NCBI GenBank assembly: GCA_033239005.1
Contig: BSQZ01000015.1
Coordinates: 10,433,501 to 10,497,500 of the forward strand
Source of the DNA: Lamellibrachia satsuma
Lineage: Eukaryota; Annelida; Polychaeta; Sabellida; Siboglinidae
Reading direction: 5' to 3'
DNA: 64,000 bases
The notes under the pieces were generated by a model. It searched no databases. It was given only the letters and a program-made list of their open reading frames with translations, and had not been told where the DNA came from. Position 1 is the stretch's first letter. Every line of letters begins with the position of its first letter. The translations under genes were made by a program, and so were the position numbers. This document shows, piece after piece, positions 1-13,100 of this stretch.

Positions 1-197
1 AGATGACAAGAACATACATAATAGTAATACACGGAAAATTACAATTGTTAAAATTATAACTCACATGAGTCATACTGGGCATGATGTCACTGGCATATCA
101 CTTACGTCCATATACTGCCAAGTCACACTCATTTGAGATATGGATAACATTACCACTATTGTCCTTTACCATCACTTTCCCTGCAGCAGTCCAGCAG

Positions 198-815
198 TCA
201 GAAATGGTACCTGCTTTCTTTAGCTGCCTTGTCTGGAAGATCCTTGTTGATGAACACCTTCCTTGCACCATCTTTATTTCTACGCTTCAGCATGAAACGG
301 GTGCGATAGACAACATCTCGGGTCGCTTCGCTGCCAAAATGGACGATAATCGGTCTGTGTCGTAGTTTACCCTTCCTGTCCGATTTCGAGCCGAGTCGAT
401 GACTCCCCTCAATCTGCGACGGCAGTATATGTGCATCAGGGCACATGTCGTTGTTAATGATTTCAAGGATTTTTTCTGTTGTGTTTTCCGTTGTTTCTCC
501 TGTGTCTGGTATGCCACTGAATCGCAGATTCAGGCGGCGTGAATATTGTTCCACTTTATCTGCGTCTTGTTCAAGAACTGCCACTTAGTTTTCAACTTTC
601 TTTATACGTTCATCGCGTACCTTTACACTGGCGGTTAATGTCGACAACCTACTTGTCAGAGCATCGATTTTATCGAGAAGTTCTTCTGGATATAATGCCG
701 CCTTCAATTATTGTCAGTGCCAGCGTTTGGTATCGACGATTGGAATAACTTCTTGGTCGTCTTTCGCACAGATGGATTTCGATTTGTTTTTCATCGGCAT
801 CGTGGTCGTGGTGCA
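198..815 (-). pseudogene. LINE ORF1-like fragment
   Basis: Reading the minus strand, a coiled-coil-like stretch (about 570-690) leads, across an in-frame stop, into a 128-codon open segment with the motifs VEQYSRRLNLRFSGIP, a downstream SHRLG, RPIIVHFGS and VFINKDL. This order is typical of the RNA-binding ORF1 protein of non-LTR retrotransposons. A short MPMKNKSKS start-like segment near 810 is out of frame with the rest, so the copy is decayed. It sits in the AGL intron downstream of the exon at 1042-1175, in the same orientation as AGL. The LINE clade cannot be decided from ORF1 alone. Confidence 0.75.
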
Positions 816-1041
816 ATGAGCAATAATACCACAGTCAACTTATTCTTCGATTTAGTTATAAACTAGCACAACCTATCAATGATATGGTGTAATACAACAG
901 TTCACTGGATATTTAGTAATCCATTGTGCAAAAATGATGTGTCTATTCTCTTTATCTGGTTCCCTGAAAATTGCCAGAATAAGTCCTAATTCTGTTTCAT
1001 AGAAGCCAACAGATACAAGTTATTGCATGTAGATTACTCAC

Positions 1042-1175
1042 TTGTTTGGTGCCAGCATGCACCTTCAGGCGGTTAGTTACGTAGTCCAACAGCCAGTCTC
1101 CAGTGCGCAGATTGGCACAGAGAGGGTGGCCAAGGTCGTTGCTCTTGCGGATTTTGCGCAGCACAGAGATGATGC
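1042..1175 (-). CDS. AGL: AGL exon 16 (last in window)
   Basis: Acceptor CACCAG at 1176-1181, donor GTGAGT directly after 1042. Enters in phase 1 and leaves in phase 0. Encodes the conserved [17 protein letters not shown] segment, which precedes the glucosidase domain in AGL. The next exon lies beyond base 1. Confidence 0.92.
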
Positions 1176-4100
1176 CTGGTGACACAAACGTGAACTACAA
1201 ATGATCTGTCTTTTTATCGACCTGTTCCACTGGGGTATGGAAGGAGCTAGATTGTACAACAGCATATGTATATCATCATTATGCCATGTAGTCATCATTA
1301 TGCCAAGTAGTCATCATTGTGCCAAGTAGTCATCATTGTGCCATGTAGTCATCATTATGCCAAGTAGTCATCATTGTGCCATGCAGTCATCATTATGCCA
1401 AGTAGTCATCATTGTGCCATGCAGTCATCATTATGCCATGTAGTCATCATTATGTCAACAGTGGTCATTTGGAGAGAACTTTGATGAGTGCAATTTACAT
1501 TTCTGTCTCATGCCATTTGTGTGTAAAAAGTGAACAGGCAATGTTCAGGTTATTAATGTTATGCATGGCTAACAAAACGTATGCAACAAATATACCATAA
1601 AAAGGAAACCATTTTATGCATTGTAAATAAGGTTGTAAAAGGTCTATGTTACGAGAGTAATCATACAAAACAGCCACAATGAAAAAACACAAACTGTATC
1701 ATAAAGTTTACATATACATGTTTAACATTGTTATTATGATGTGTAAGCATCAATGTCTATGATTGTAGGTGATGGACCATCTAAATACAAATTTAAAAAA
1801 GATAACTTAAATACCTGTAAAAAAATGTCACTGGATCATTTAACAGAAACAAATGGGTTTACAAAAACAACACTCGATTTCAAGTGGGCTTTCATTCTCA
1901 CTAGATTGCTGCTCACCCTGTAAGCCGCAGTAGGGCAGATCCCCATAGCCCGGCACATTGTAGGCCCCAAACCCAAACCCATCATCACTTTCCTCACAGC
2001 CGACGTGGTACAAGACCCGGTTGAGGTCGTTGAGACTGAGACTTGTTGTGATTCGCTCCAGGTCTGTCGACATGATCTCCTGGAGATTCCGCCCGGAGTA
2101 CGTGCGCATTCGGTAGCCAAACTGGGACAGCAGCTGACGCACATTCAGGATGGCACTCTTCTGCTTACCGTCCAGGGTCACTCTTAACACAACACGACAC
2201 GACACTGTTAGCACAGCAATGATCACGTCATTATCAGAACAGCATATGATACATCAATATCAATACAACAGATGACACTTCACTGTCAGCACAGCAGATG
2301 ACATGTCACTCTCGTTAAAGCAGATGGCATGTCACTGTCAGTAAAGCAGATGACATGTCACTGTCAGTAAAGCAGATGACATGTCACTGTCAGTAAAGCA
2401 GATGACATGTAATCACAAAAAAGGAGACGGAATGTCTATAATAGAAACTGTATAATGCAGCAACCTTCGTGAATAATTACCAATAATCACAAGTCATTGA
2501 CCTTATAAGCCACAGAATGTTGGCTGAAAACATTTCAGTGTCAAGTGTACAGAACAGTTGGCTGCCTCAAACAGTGGGGGAGACAATTGTTTTTCCTTAA
2601 GCTAGAAAACACATAACCAGTATTTAATGCTTTGATATTTATTTTGTATATTTCCAGCCAAACCCTCCAAGGCCACTAAGGTTAATAGAACATATGTTGG
2701 CCATTGCTGCACCTAAATACAAAAGTGTGTCATCACATGCCAGACAAGTGGAGTTTGCATGACAATTTTGTACGAGCTATCATTTGTAATCATGTTATAC
2801 CAGTGTTTATTCATGACAGTTTCAAATGTGGTCAAAATGCACCCCGTTTCCCTTTCCCAATGACAATATGAGAATCGACTGACTTGAAGCAGATGATGGA
2901 ACCAGGGTTGAAGTTGGCGAAGTCAAGGTCAGACGTTTCACTCGTGCTGGTGGCTTTCAACTTCACCATTTTGCTCTCATCAATCTTGATGTTTTCACGC
3001 ATCTTCAGTGTGTGATTGGGCAGACCATTGAGGTAGCGCGGGTCGCGGGAGTACTGAACACTGCCTGTACGCTGCACTACATGGGCCTCCATCAACACTT
3101 CCTCAATGAGACCTGATGCAACAACATTATGTACACTGCCTATACGCTGGACCACGTGAGCCTCTAACAAAACTTCCTCAATGGGACTTGGTGCAACAAC
3201 ATACTGTACACTGCCTGTACATTGGACCATGTGGACCTCTAACAACACCTCTTCAATGAGGTCTGGTGCAACAACATACTGTACCAGGGTTTTTTGTTAA
3301 GTGTGGCTATAGCAGGGACCATGAACCCCAAAGCAGGGACCACTTATCATGCTCAGCCTGTGGCCGAGTGACTACGTATCACAGACCACTGTGGATACAC
3401 CAGGAATATGTACTGTAATTGTACCTGCATTTTAGGATGTAACATCAAGTTATGCCAAAAAATTATTGTAATTAATTTATATGACAATTGACCAAACCAT
3501 TGATACATCATGATTGATGTTTTTTAATTATCTCTTTTCATGGTTCCACTGTATTATAGGTCTGGTTTACACAATCATGTTTTCAACAATTGCTAAGTAA
3601 AAATAAATAATATAATGACACTTAATGATTATGTTAAATTTTATTTATGGAACTGCAGCAGCTTGAATATGAGTCAACTGTGTCCACTCTCAACATCACA
3701 ACACTTCCTCTTCACTCATATCTGAGTCGATACAGTGTCCACTCTCAACATAGCAACACTTCCTCTTCACTTGAATACGAGTCAACTGTGTCCACTCTCA
3801 ACATCGCAACACTTCTTCACTTGAATACAAGTCAACTGTGTCCACTCTCAACATCGTAACACTTCCTCTTCACTTGAATATGAGTCAACTGTGTCCACTC
3901 TCAACATCGTAACACTTCCTCTTCACTTGAATATAAGTCAACTGTGTCCACTCTCAACATCGCAACATTTCCTCTTCACTTGAATGTCAACTGTGTCCTC
4001 TCTCAACATCGCAACACTTCCTCTGCACTCGTATCTGACTCAACACAGTGTCCACTCTCAACATCGCAACACTTCCTCTTCACTTGAATTTGAGTCCTCT

Positions 4101-7100
4101 GACAGCAGATTGAGCGCTGTCAAATAGTTGTGTATGGTTGGCTCCGATTTAGGTTCAGTCATGGTTTCATGTACGACCTGGCTCACATGTTCACCAAGTG
4201 TCAGTGGCTGACTGGGTGACTGGCTTTCTTTCGGAAGCTTCCTACCCTTCTTCTCTGCAAGCCATGCTTGCACAACATGTTGCATGAATGGCCTGAATGT
4301 TGGCGAAGACATTTCAGGACCATTCAATGAAATGTGAAGCAGGCTTTTTTTGTTAGAAGATCGTTCTTCAGTTTGGAGCGCAACCTGTTCTTCTGGCACT
4401 TGAGGATATTCGCTGCTTGCTCTGGCCAGACATTGGAGACAGGGAGGGCAAGGGCCACCTCTGCCACCCCACTCAGGAGAGGGTAGTGGTACTTGGTTGG
4501 ATGGTCTGTGGCACCTCTTCCGTCCAAGATGGTCTGTAGGACCTCTTCCCTCCATCATGGTCTGTGGCACCTCTTCCCTCCAAGATGGTCTGTGGCACCT
4601 CGTCCCTCCAAGATGGTCTGTGGCACCTCTTCCCTCCAAGATGGTCTGTACCATCTCTTCCCTCTATCATGGTCTGTGGCACCTCTTCCCTCCAAGATGG
4701 TCTGTGGCACCTCTTCTCTCCAAGATGGTCTGTGGCACCTCTTCCCTCCAACATGGTCTGTGGCACCTCTTCCCTCCAACATGGTCTGTAGCATCTCTTC
4801 CCTCCAAGATGGTCTGTGGCACCTCTTCCCTCCAAGATGGTCTGTGGCACCTCTTCCCTCCAACATGGTCTATGGCATCTCTTCCCTCCAAGATGGTCTG
4901 TAGCATCTCTTCCCTCCAACATGGTCTGTGGCATCTCTTCCCTCCAAGATGGTCTGTGGCACCTCTTCCCTCCAACATGGTCTGTGGCATATCTTCCCTC
5001 CAAGATGGTCTGTAGCATCTTTCCCCTCCAACATGGTCTGTGGCATCTCTTCCCTCCAAGATGGTATGTAGTATCTCTTCCCTCCAAGATGGTCTGTGGC
5101 ACCTCTTCCCTCCAACATGGTCTGTGGCACCTCTTCCCTCCAAGATGGTCTGTGGCACCTCGTCCCTCCAAGATGGTCTGTGGCACCTCTTCCCTCCAAG
5201 ATGGTCTGTACCATCTCTTCCCTCTATCATGGTCTGTGGCACCTCTTCCCTCCAAGATGGTCTGTGGCACCTCTTCTCTCCAAGATGGTCTGTGGCATCT
5301 CTTCCCTCCAAGATGGTATGTAGTATCTCTTCCATCCAAGATGATCTGTGGCACCTCTTCCCTCCAACATGGTCTGTGGCACCTCTTCCCTCCAAGATGG
5401 TCTGTGGCACCTCGTCCCTCCAAGATGGTCTGTGGCACCTCTTCCCTCCAAGATGGTCTGTACCATCTCTTCCCTCTATCATGGTCTGTGGCACCTCTTC
5501 CCTCCAAGATGGTCTGTGGCACCTCTTCTCTCCAAGATGGTCTGTGGCACCTCTTCCCTCCAACATGGTCTGTGGCACCTCTTCACTCCAAGATGGTCTG
5601 TAGCATCTCTTACCTCCAAGATGGTCTGTGGCACCTCTTCCCTCCAAGATGGTCTGTGGCACCTCTTCCCTCCAAGATGGTCTGTGGCACCTCTTCCCTC
5701 CAACATGGTCTGTGGCATCTCTTCCCTCCAAGATGGTCTGTAGCATCTCTTCCCTCCAACATGGTCTGTGGCACCTCTTCCCTCCAAGATGGTCTGTGGC
5801 ACCTCTTCCCTCCAAGATGGTCTGTGGCACCTCTTCCCTCCAACATGGTCTGTGGCATCTCTTCCCTCCAAGATGGTCTGTGGCAACTCTTCCTTCCAAG
5901 ATGGTCTGTGGCACCTCTTCCCTCCAACATGGTCTGTGGCACCTCTTCCCCCCAACATGGTCTGTGGCACCTCTTCTCTCCAAGCTACTAAGTCATACTT
6001 AGCAAGCTGTCACTCGACTCCTAGCTTTTGCAAAGCTATACTACGTTTTGTCCGATATCTCAAAAACACCTAATTGTCACTTGCTCCCTTTTGCCATTTC
6101 ATGGCAGTATAGTGCCAGACTAGGTCACTAGTAGTGGTTAGCCATGAGCCAGCAGAATACGCTAACCAGTTCCATAAAACTCTAGCAATAATGTAATATT
6201 AAGACGCTATAATGTTGACCAAGTTCAGTGACTGACAATGTGGATCTCTTACAACACCTCCTCAATGAGACCTGGTCAACAACATACTGTACACTGCCTG
6301 TATGCTTGACCATGTGGGCCTCTAACAACATCTCCTCAATGAGACCTGGTCAACAACATAGTGCACACTGCCTGTATGGTGGACCACGTAGGCCTCTAAC
6401 AACATCTCCTCAATGAGACCTGGAGCAACAACATAGTGAACACTGCCTGTATGGTGGACCACGTGGGCCTCTAACAACATCTCCTCAATGAGACCTGGAG
6501 CAACAACATAGTGAACACTGCCTGTATGGTGGACCACGTGGGCCTCTAACAACATCTCCTCAATGAGACCTGGTGCAGCAACATAGTGCACACTGCCTGT
6601 ATGGTGGACCACGTGGGCCTCTAACAACATCTCCTCAATGAGACCTGGAGCAACAACATAGTGAACACTGCCTGTATGGTGGACCACGTAGGCCTCTAAC
6701 AACATCTCCTCAATGAGACCTGGTGCAACAACATAGTGAACACTGCCTGTATGGTGGACCACGTGGGCCTCTAACAACATCTCCTCAATGAGACCTGGTG
6801 CAACAACATAGTGCACACTGCCTGTATGGTGGACCACGTAGGCCTCTAACAACATCTCCTCAATGAGACCTGGAGCAACAACATAGTGAACACTGCCTGT
6901 ATGGTGGACCACGTGGGCCTCTAACAACATCTCCTCAATGAGACCTGGAGCAACAACAAAGTGCACACTGCCTGTATGGTGGACCACGTGGGCCTCTAAC
7001 AACATCTCAATGAGACCTGGAGCAACAATATAGTGCACACTGCCTGTATGGTGGACCACGTGGGCCTCTAACAACATCTCCTCAATGAGACCTGGTGCAA

Positions 7101-10100
7101 CAACATAGTGCACACTGCCTGTATTGTGGACCACGTGGGCCTCTAACAACATCTCAATGAGACCTGGTGCAACAACATAGTGCACATTGCCTGTATGGTG
7201 GACCACGTTGGCCTCTAACAACACCTCCTCAATGAGACCTGGTGCAACAACATACTGTACAGTGGACCATGTGAGCCTCTAACTACACCTCCTCAAACAC
7301 ATCACACAAATCAATTAGACAAACTGATCGTACATACACATGTAGACCAGTAAGAATGATAACAGCTCTACATAGGACATTTTTACAATTCCCTATGTTT
7401 ATGTGGTACTCTGCACTTTAAATGTCACGAGTCTCACAACTCGTTGAATTCTCAAAGAACAATGTCGATGCCACTACACAGGAACACCACTGACAGATCA
7501 CATACATACAGTTGACACACATATGACTCATTGACAGATCACACGCACGCCCGCCCGCTCACACGCATGCACGCACCCAGTTGACACGTACCTGGGAAAC
7601 TCATGCTGATTGCACCGACATTGTTTGGGTGCCGGTTGAATGCGGTGCGCACCACCATGATGACACCCTGATGACTGATGGGATTGTGACGTGTCACAGC
7701 CACTATGTCAGTGTTGAGCTTGTCAACATATACCTAGTGACAGTAAGAATCATCTCTGGAAACTGGACACAGCAATATCAGTGTTCATCAACACAGACTA
7801 TATTTTAGTCTGTTATATATGATAATAGTGGTAAAAGTGCATGTGTGCGCGTGCGCACGTGCATGCGTGTGTGTGTGTGCATGCACACATGCGTGTGTGC
7901 ATACATGCAAATACATATATAATTGTTATGTCTAGGTATCAATAGATACAGTACCAATCAAATGTTTATATCTTTTTCCCATCTGTACTTATTGCCTTTG
8001 CCTGTTACAGCTCTCCAGTCTGTGGCTTTCACCTTGAGACCTTGTCAGTTGATTCCATGTCTACTGTTTAACTCTACAGAAACCAGTGATGTCAAAAACA
8101 GTGGCAAGTGTTTACCAGACATGAAGTGGTCAAGCATGACACTCACCTGCGCATAGCCATTCTTGGCGAGTTCTGCATGCAGTTGGTTCAGCTTTCTCTT
8201 GCCTGCTATTAAACCTGTCTTCATGCTTACCACCTCAGAGCTGATCGTTGCTGGCAAGTCTGACCAGCCTGGACACAGGTAGCATTCTGCCACCTCACGC
8301 ACCTAGAAGTATGACTGACACCTGTCACTCATTAGTTACTGTTACCATGCTAGATGTCATCAGTCTCTGTGGCACTCAAGAGTTCAGTAGGGATAAGGGT
8401 GCCACAGTGCCAGCGAAGGGCTGTGGGTACTGTTTCCACTTACTGTGTGTGCACAGGAGTCTGTTGTTTAATCAGTGAGCCCATCAATTGTTCATACATG
8501 TTTTATCACCTCACTTTTCAACTACAAAAAGCAGCTGCATTAATTTGTATAAATATGATATTTATTCAGGTACATGGGCATTTCCACACTAGTAGGCTAC
8601 TTTGTACATATTGAACGTTTGAATAAATGGACCAGAACTACCTTGATTTTGTGTAGATTTTGTGTACATTAAATCAATGTCTTATGACGACGTAAAATAA
8701 AAATAAAAGACGGGTATTTCTTTTTATAAGATGACATTTTTTCACAATAAAATTGTTTGAACTGTCTTAGACTTAGTGATGATTTAGGCTTAGCACACAC
8801 GGTCGTGATTCGACGAATGTTGTCGGCGGCAGAATAGAGAATACCGCCGATCTATGAGTCAGCATCCTTTGTTACGTTGGTAGATATCCATAATGTTGAT
8901 GTGCCTGCCACTAGTAACCACGACGCTACTGTATTGTCGAGTCTTGAGTCCGATTCAGGCTCCAATTCACTTACATAACCGGCGAGTAGGCCCTACTATC
9001 GGCAGCAGTTTCCCGGTTCGTCAACTCAAACGACAGGCAAACCACCAACGATTAAGCTGTGCTCAGACTAGCAAATTCATATTGTTTTATTCAATAGGCA
9101 ATACTGAATCTGGATAATTGCTGTTTTATCAAATAAGTAATGTTTCAATGTATTACTTTCAAAACAAGTTGTATTACTGAATGCTATATCTTCTATTTTT
9201 ATTTGTTGTATTGCTTTACTTTTAGTGTAAAGCATTTGATTTTGAGTGTGAGTGTAATTATATTAATTTTGTTTCATATTAGACGTATTTGCATGCATGT
9301 ACTTAAAGTCATCCATGTTTATATATTTAAAATAAACTTTCAAGTTACTTTTTCATGAACCTTCATTTGTTGGTTCTTCTTCTATTATTATTATTATTAT
9401 TGTGTAGGTGATAACGCCAACCTCGACTGGGCCAAGAATGGTTGTCATAGACGCAATGGCTTCCACGGAAGCCGTTCGTGCGTTTAAGGTTTTTTAGAAT
9501 GTTCAAGACTGGCAAAATTTAATTTCTGGCTAAGGGCCTGCTCCATAGACACATTTAATTTTGTTGGGAGAAAGTGACTTGGAATTGTATTCCTAGACAT
9601 CAAAGCTACAATCAAAATGTGACATAGAAAAATAAGATGACTTGACATCATGTCTATGCATACAATCATCAAGCAAACATAAAATAATACTCTCACTGTG
9701 TCTTTGTCACAGTTAGAAGATATATGGTAATGAATGACAAATACAGTTATTGTTGACTATAGCATCTTTGTGATGGGTAAATTTATCTTTCTTTTATTTC
9801 TTTTATTTCCATGTCACTGAAACTGTAGAGCATGTGACATGAGGAGACACACCATCAACTTTATTTATCAACCCCTATGTCATATAATGTACCCCATTAG
9901 TGTTAAAAGTCCCATATCTTATGTTTTATTTCTAGATTTAACACTACATTTGGTGAGAAGTACATACAGGCGCCCATCGTGTCAAAAATTATGTGTCAAT
10001 GTAGTATATTGAATTCCAGTCAAGTTTAGCTTTGAGTTCTTTGAAACAAGCAAAAATGTTACAAGTTAGTTATCAACATGACCTAATCTTAGGTATATTT

Positions 10101-13100
10101 TCTGCAGTTATTTTGTCAAAGGGTGTTGGATATGTGTGTGTGGGGGGGGGAGTACTGAGTGTATGTGAAGGTACTGAGTGTGTTTGGGGATGCTGAGTAT
10201 GTGGGGGGTGCTGTGTGTGTGTGTATGTGTGGGTGTTGAGCATGTGGGGGTGCTGAGTGTGTGTGGGTGTGCCGAGTGTGTGTGGGGGGGTGCCGAGTGT
10301 GTGGGGGTGCTGAGTTTGTGTGTGTGGGGTGCTGTGTGTGGGGGGGGTGCTGAGTGTGTGTGTGTGTGTGTGGGGGGTGCTGAGTGTGTGTGTGGGGGTG
10401 CTGAGTGTGTGTGTGGGGGGTGCTGAGTGTGTGTGGGGGGTGCTGAGTGTGTGTGTGTGGGGGGGTGCTGAGTGTGTGTGGGGGGTGCTGAGTGTGTGTG
10501 TGGATGCTGTGTGTAAGTAGGGAGTGAGAAAGCCCAAGTACCTACTTGGTTGAAGCCAGTACCCATCATTTTATCATGCAGCTGGTTTAGTGCTTTCCTG
10601 CTCACTGCCAGACGGCTCGCAGCTGCCTTAGAAATGTTAGGCCAAACAGGAAAAAGCTTGGGATCAGACACTACACTGACCTGTAAGCAGAAGGCAGCGC
10701 GTCAGACGGCACAAACATCACTAACTCTTCCTAATGCAGTCTTCCACTTTGTTGCATGTTTTGAAATGACACGAGGCACTGATCGACTTAAGGACGAACA
10801 GCTTTTAAGTAGAAATTTAAGTGTGGCTGAATGCTTCCCATAGAAGTCAGTTGGGTTTCAATGAACAGGACTGCCAGGGGTGATATGTAGTATTTTGAGT
10901 GGTCCTAATGACCAGAGATAGTGCCATATATGAACATATTTACATATTTCCATATTTTATAAGTGACTTGGTGACTGAAGTAATGTGTAAATTGTGCTGT
11001 CTGACCGCTGTCTGTTCCCACACATTGACAGTGCTCTTTCACTTACCTGGAGTGACCATCCTTTGACACCAGATGACACAGTACTACTGGCTACATTTCT
11101 TTGGAAGTAACAAAATAAAGAGACTCACCGTCAACACATGAGCAGGCAGTCTGCTACCTGTGTCCAATACCATGACACCACCAGGTGGTAGTAGATGTCA
11201 TGTATGCGAGTCAGTGTGCCCCTCCTCTATGGTTAGTACAACTTACAGTAACAACCACAACTCACCTGATACAAGCAGCCAATTGACAGTAGCAATCATG
11301 ACTCACCTGTCAACTGATGACAGCAGCTGAACACATAGGTGTGAATGACATGAACACATAGGTGTGAATGACATGAACACATAGGTGTGAATGACATGAA
11401 CACATAGGTGTGAATGACATGAACACATAGGTGTGAATGACATGAACACATAGGTGTGAATGACATGAACACATAGGTGTGAATGACATGAACACATAGG
11501 TGCAACTCACTTGGTTGAAGCCAGCGTTTGACAGTTCCTGGTGCAGTTTGTTGAGTATTTTCTTGCCTTCGATGATGCCCGTCTGAATAGTAACCTTGTC
11601 ACCCTCATTCTTTGATGCATCTGACCAGCTTGTGTAAAGACGTGTCTCAGTAACAACGTTGATCTGCAAGAATCACTCCGCCATCTTACTGTCAAATCAT
11701 CGCCCACAATAGCAAAACAGCAACCTCTAAACCATAATATCTACCTTAAAACAATAATGTCATCCTCAATACCATGACACCAATCTATTTATTATAGCAT
11801 CAACCATAATATTATAATATTAGCCACAATATCATTAATTCATATTTTAGTGTTATCTCAAACTAGCCAAAAAGTACTAAAAGATGTTGGCAAGAACTGT
11901 AAAGATATGGCGATGGACCAACAGCCTGTAAGGGAGAAGACAAGGGAAACAATACAAATGTTGCACTGTTTTATACACTACTTGTACTACCCCAGGTGGT
12001 GTTGCACGGCAAAAAAGGCAAGAGCTTATGACTCCTTGCACTACCCAGCCAAGTTTTTGTAGTGCAATTCCAATGGCAATGACATCTTCGAGCCACAAAA
12101 ATCACATACAACTGCAGGTTTCACAAAGCATTCAGTAGATGTGTGATGTATATCATGGAACAATGGTTGAAACACACATAACATTACTAACAATGGCATG
12201 TAACTCTTGATCTTGTAATTTACGTCAAATGTCCACATTGGTTCCTTCGATGTAATACCCCACCTCCCAGACGAATTTCAAATATTTTTTAATGTACGAA
12301 CTACGACCATAGGCCCCAGACAGGCCCTTAGCCAGGGACCCGTCTGCCCATCTTGGATATGGGCAAATGTCTGATGAAGACGGGTAAAATTTCTTTTTAC
12401 AGGAATTGTTTTGAACTTTTACAGGAATTGTTTTGAGCGCACGCAGTCGGGATTCGACGAATGTTGTTGTCGGCAGAATAGCGAATATTACTAGAGAACA
12501 TTATAACCGGTCTCTTGCTTTGCATAATAACCGGTCCCTTATACCAGTGCACATGCACTACTAGAAACGGAACCAGTACACACTCGCATTTCAACCTGTT
12601 CAATACTTGCTTAGTTATTGTAATTTCACGCTTTCTCTTTAATAAAGTGACTGAACAAATGGAACTCTGTTCTTATTTATAACTAAACAACTTGATGGCG
12701 CCTGTGAACGTGGAGTGTCCGATCGAGGATTGTGACTATACGGCTACGCACGCAGAGGCGGCAGTGGTGGCTGCTATGCTGAGTGTACATGCCACTGTGC
12801 ACGTCGCAGTCCCCCGGGCGCTGGGCGTGAATACGAAAATGGAGAAACTCAAGCGTCCTTCCGTAGCACTGGCCGGGACGGGCGAGGCCTGGTCATACTT
12901 CATAACCCGCTGGGGTGAGTACAAGACGGGTACTAAACTTGTTGGACCCGACATAGTCGCACAACTACTGGAATGCTGCGAGGAGGAGTTGAGAAAAGAC
13001 CTCACTTGCACAGCGGGCAAGAGCCTAATGAGCAGTGACGAAAAAGATGTCCTCACCGCCATGAAGGCACTCGCCATCCGAGCGGAGAACACCATGATAG

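Noticed and set aside
2832..2883. Reading through to a stop at 2832 as the end of AGL exon 14
   Set aside because: The GTCAGT donor at 2884 joins in phase to the exon at 2182 and restores the conserved VTLDG reading; the read-through tail has no homology.
4493..5991. ORFs of 391-438 codons on both strands
   Set aside because: Produced by the stop-free 28-bp unit; all six frames are open and no homology or splice context supports translation.
6322..7224. A 300-codon repetitive protein as a separate gene
   Set aside because: It is the exon-14-derived 75-bp minisatellite within an AGL intron; no start context or donor was found.
4493..7295. Regular repeats as a possible CRISPR array
   Set aside because: Units are head-to-tail with no unique spacers, in an intron of an animal gene.
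11041..11300. Several GTAAGT/GTGAGT donor-like sites that might mark more copies of AGL exon 12
   Set aside because: The sequences before them do not resemble exon 12, have stops or non-triplet lengths.
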